The position numbers and the translations under genes are program-made. Positions 59,116-60,955 of a stretch of 60,955 bases of DNA are shown in pieces. The notes beneath the pieces were generated by a model that was not told the DNA's origin, searched no databases, and worked only from the letters and a program-made list of their open reading frames with translations. This DNA comes from Candidatus Avisuccinivibrio pullicola (GTDB lineage: Bacteria; Pseudomonadota; Gammaproteobacteria; Enterobacterales; Succinivibrionaceae): positions 1 to 60,955 of the forward strand of contig DVOQ01000093.1 in assembly GCA_018713485.1 (NCBI GenBank). Reading direction: 5' to 3'. How positions within the stretch are numbered: position 1 is the stretch's first letter; the number at the start of each line of letters is the position of its first letter.

Positions 59116-59986
59116 GCGTTTACTGAGGACGGTGATCCTCGCTCTGGCGATGCTCTTCCTCTATCTGCCCATCGTCACGCTCATCGTGTACTCTTTTAAC
59201 GAGTCCAAGATGGTCACGATCTGGACCGAGTTCTCACTGCGGTGGTACGTCGCGCTCTTCCACAACGAGGCCATCATTTCCGCGGTACTCATCTCGCTGA
59301 CCGTGGCCCTGCTCACGGCCTGCGCCTCGGTGGTTATCGGCACGCTCGCGGCCTTCGTGCTGGTGCGCGTGACCTCCTTCCGCGGTGAAAGCGCCTTCGT
59401 GCTCTTCATCACTGCCCCCATGGTGCTCCCCGAGGTGATCACGGGCCTGGCGCTGCTGCTGCTCTTCGTGACCTTAGGCGAAATCATCCCGTGGTTTGCC
59501 GATCGCGGTATCTTCGCCATCTGGGTGGCCCACGTGACTTTCTGCGCCTCCTACACCACGGTGGTGATCCGCTCGCGCTTCCGTGAGCTCGACATCTCCA
59601 TTGAGGAAGCGGCCATGGATTTAGGCGCGGGCCCCGTCAAGGTCTTCTTTGCCATCATCCTGCCGGCTATCATGCCCGCCGAGGTGGCGGCCTTCCTGCT
59701 CTCCTTTACCATGTCCATGGATGATCTCGTGATCGCCTCCTTTGTGGCCGGTCCCGAGTCCACCACCCTGCCCATGCTCATTTTCTCGAGCGTGCGCCGC
59801 GGACTGTCCCCGGAGATCAATGCCCTGGCCTCGATCATCGTACTCATCGTCTCGGTGTTCACCTTCTTCGCGTGGCTGTCCATGGTCAAGAAGCAGAAAC
59901 GGGTCGCCTCGGATCTGGCCAAAGCCCGCCGTGCCGATCTTTTAGAAAAGCGCAGGCTCTTCAGAAGCCGCCGCGAAGCGGCCTGA
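59102..59986 (+). CDS. potC: Spermidine/putrescine ABC permease PotC
   Basis: This is the second permease subunit, 294 residues and six membrane segments. The EAA loop is SIEEAAMDLGAGPVKVFFAIILPAIMP. ATG 59102 is chosen because AGGAG precedes it at the right distance inside potB; an in-frame GTG at 59084 lies further inside potB. A basic C-terminal tail (KKQKRVASDLAKARRADLLEKRR) is present. The usual fourth gene, potD (periplasmic binding protein), does not follow: a terminator and an interrupted MFS gene are found instead. Confidence 0.93.
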   Translation: MQGNKRLLRTVILALAMLFLYLPIVTLIVYSFNESKMVTIWTEFSLRWYVALFHNEAIISAVLISLTVALLTACASVVIGTLAAFVLVRVTSFRGESAFVLFITAPMVLPEVITGLALLLLFVTLGEIIPWFADRGIFAIWVAHVTFCASYTTVVIRSRFRELDISIEEAAMDLGAGPVKVFFAIILPAIMPAEVAAFLLSFTMSMDDLVIASFVAGPESTTLPMLIFSSVRRGLSPEINALASIIVLIVSVFTFFAWLSMVKKQKRVASDLAKARRADLLEKRRLFRSRREAA

Positions 59987-60011
59987 GAAAAAGCCGCACG
60001 GCAACCTGACT

Positions 60012-60050
60012 AAAGCTCAGGGCGGTACTCCCGCCCTGAGCTTTCAGTTT
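60012..60050 (+). terminator. Terminator after potC
   Basis: AAAGCTCAGGGCGG-TACTC-CCGCCCTGAGCTTT is a perfect 14-bp stem with a 5-base loop, followed by CAGTTT. It ends the potABC operon 26 bases after the stop codon. Confidence 0.82.
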
Positions 60051-60223
60051 AGAGACAGGGCACCTCATGAGCCTCCCCTTTCCTTTAAGGAATGACGCAG
60101 CTTTGGTCATGGGAGCGCACCTTTTAGGCGTTTCTCCTGTATTTTTAGGCAGTCCTCCTGCATCTCTTTCCGCGTACGCTAAAAGACAGCACTCTTACTG
60201 ACAGTCAGCTGCGGGAATCTCGC

Positions 60224-60657
60224 CTAACGGCGCTTAAAGAGCGGGCGCTTTAAGGGATGGCTGCGCCCGTGCACCGCGTAGTACACGATGGCCGCAGAGA
60301 TCACCACGCCGCCTAACACCGAGTACATTACAGTAAAGCCCGCAAGATGCGCAATATAGCCAAACAGCGCTGGCGTCACGCCAAGGCTCAAATCCCACGC
60401 GATGAAGAAAGTGGAAGTGGCCTGTGCGTAGCGGGTGCGATCCACGAGCTTTAAGGAAAGAGCCTGCCCTGCAGACTGAAGATTGCTAAGCCCGAGTCCA
60501 TGCGCCACGCCCGCAGCGACTATCATACGCAAAGGCCAGGATGAAGAGCGTCAGGGAGGCAAGGACGATGGCGGGATAGATGACACAGTTCTCGCCCACT
60601 CTGTCAAAAAGCCGGCCGCTTACGGGACGGGAGAGCAGAGTAACTATGGCGACCGCA
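60224..60657 (-). pseudogene. 3' remnant of an MFS transporter, cut by an IS
   Basis: The C-terminal third of a major-facilitator permease is recognisable. AVAIVTLLSRPVSGRLFDRVGENCVIYPAIVLASLTLFILAFAYDS (from about 60652) carries the RPxSGRLFDRxG loop. A frame change near 60525-60535 leads to VAAGVAHGLGLSNLQSAGQALS and on to the stop at 60224. Everything N-terminal of about residue 260 is missing: the tnpB element begins at 60658. It is therefore disrupted and frameshifted, and no longer a working transporter. Confidence 0.8.
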
Positions 60658-60666
60658 GTGAACTCC

Positions 60667-60689
60667 TCCCATGAGCTGAAGCTCAGGGG
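60667..60689 (-). ncRNA. Right-end hairpin, candidate 3' part of omega RNA
   Basis: TGAGCT-GA-AGCTCA is a perfect 6-bp stem, extended by CCC/GGG with one mismatch, directly between the tnpB stop codon and the element end. In TnpB systems the guide (omega) RNA is read from the tnpB 3' end through the right end, with its guide taken from the flanking DNA. Here that flank is the MFS gene. The RNA itself is inferred. Confidence 0.4.
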
Positions 60690-60955
60690 CTTCCGGCTGA
60701 GCGGTTTTCAGGCCGCTCTCCGGCAGGTTCCGGGTGACAGCTCATTACTGAGTCTGCAGCCCCGGCTATCCGGGCAGTTCCTGCCCTTCTGATGTTTTCT
60801 GCGGCGTTTAAATCCGCGTTGGCAGTATGGCCGCAGCGCTCACAGACGAAGAGCGCCTGTGATTTACGGTTATTCCGGCTTACATGACCGCATGCCGCAC
60901 AGGTCTGTGAAGTGTACTGAGGCGGCACCTTAATGAGAAGACCTCCCCTGAGCCT
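60683..60955 (-). CDS. TnpB/OrfB transposon-encoded nuclease, C-terminal part
   Basis: Only the C-terminal 90 or so residues are in the window; the frame runs open past the right edge (GGLLIKVPPQYTSQTCAACGH). The zinc ribbon CAACGHVSRNNRKSQ...CERCGHTANADLNAAENI is the TnpB hallmark, and the Asp of ADLNAAENI is the third RuvC catalytic residue. A tail of about 30 residues follows. TnpB is an RNA-guided DNA nuclease related to Cas12 that maintains the transposon. The stop codon is at 60683-60685. Confidence 0.9.
   Translation of the reverse strand, partial: RLRGGLLIKVPPQYTSQTCAACGHVSRNNRKSQALFVCERCGHTANADLNAAENIRRAGTARIAGAADSVMSCHPEPAGERPENRSAGSP

Larger units (their letters stand above)
60658..60955 (-). 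mobile_element. IS200/IS605-type element, partial at right edge
   Basis: The element's right end (with respect to tnpB) is placed at 60658 by the GAGTTCAC terminus on the minus strand and the switch from MFS to tnpB sequence. It contains the tnpB 3' part and an imperfect palindrome near its end, both typical of this peptide-free, hairpin-ended transposon class. The rest lies outside the window, so the presence of tnpA cannot be judged. Confidence 0.7.

Overview
The window looks like chromosomal DNA of a GC-rich gammaproteobacterium. TopA, SohB, FocA, HisA/HisF, MepM and PotABC are all of gammaproteobacterial type. A fermentative gut or rumen member of the Succinivibrionaceae (Aeromonadales) would fit (formate channel, iron alcohol dehydrogenases, maltose utilisation, SLC13 carboxylate transport), but that placement is inference. 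There are no rRNA or tRNA genes and no CRISPR array.

Layout. 0-2 kb: decayed genes (a PD-(D/E)XK nuclease tail and a GrpB-cytidine deaminase fusion with an in-frame amber codon). 2-7.3 kb, minus strand: topA-sohB-cvfB-like, then rplY. 7.4-12.3 kb, plus: AEC transporter, dCMP deaminase, HAD phosphatase, MATE exporter and an unknown protein coupled to it. 12.4-16.8 kb, minus: a serine hydroxymethyltransferase-like pseudoenzyme, a frameshifted ROK sugar kinase, a DusA-type dihydrouridine synthase and an aldo/keto reductase. 16.9-21.5 kb: SLC13 transporter, small membrane protein, FocA, LysR regulator, aldo/keto reductase. 21.6-24.2 kb: hisHAFI. 24.2-31.4 kb: a HEPN protein, then a signalling pair (1183-aa EAL phosphodiesterase and CheB-CheR-PAS protein). 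31.5-36.6 kb, minus: a DPE2-like amylomaltase, a maltose-type MFS transporter and an AraC regulator. 37-39.6 kb: TerC and two exported, extremely charged repeat proteins. 39.8-42 kb: MerR regulator divergent from a frameshifted metallo-hydrolase, followed by a DUF1848 protein. 42-46.4 kb: a YqhC/YqhD-like locus with a CMD protein and a frameshifted hydrolase. 46.6-55.4 kb: a cell-envelope/division region. 55.4-60 kb: a degenerate iron alcohol dehydrogenase and potABC. 60.2-61 kb: an MFS gene interrupted by an IS200/IS605-type tnpB element that runs off the right edge.

The most unusual region is 46.6-55.4 kb. After mepM and a RocB-like protein that has lost its metal ligands come a stand-alone FtsK gamma-type winged helix, a divergent FtsZ-like protein without the GGGTGTG motif, canonical ftsZ, and a second FtsZ-like protein. 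The first and last of these four genes share a promoter-like box. No dcw genes (ftsA, ftsQ, lpxC) are nearby. This reads as a lineage-specific expansion of division genes around ftsZ.

Two wider themes recur. Several proteins keep a family fold but lose catalytic residues (SHMT-like, RocB-like, one Fe-ADH, two FtsZ-like). Four single-base indels in short homopolymers break three otherwise intact genes, which means either recent decay or base-calling error.
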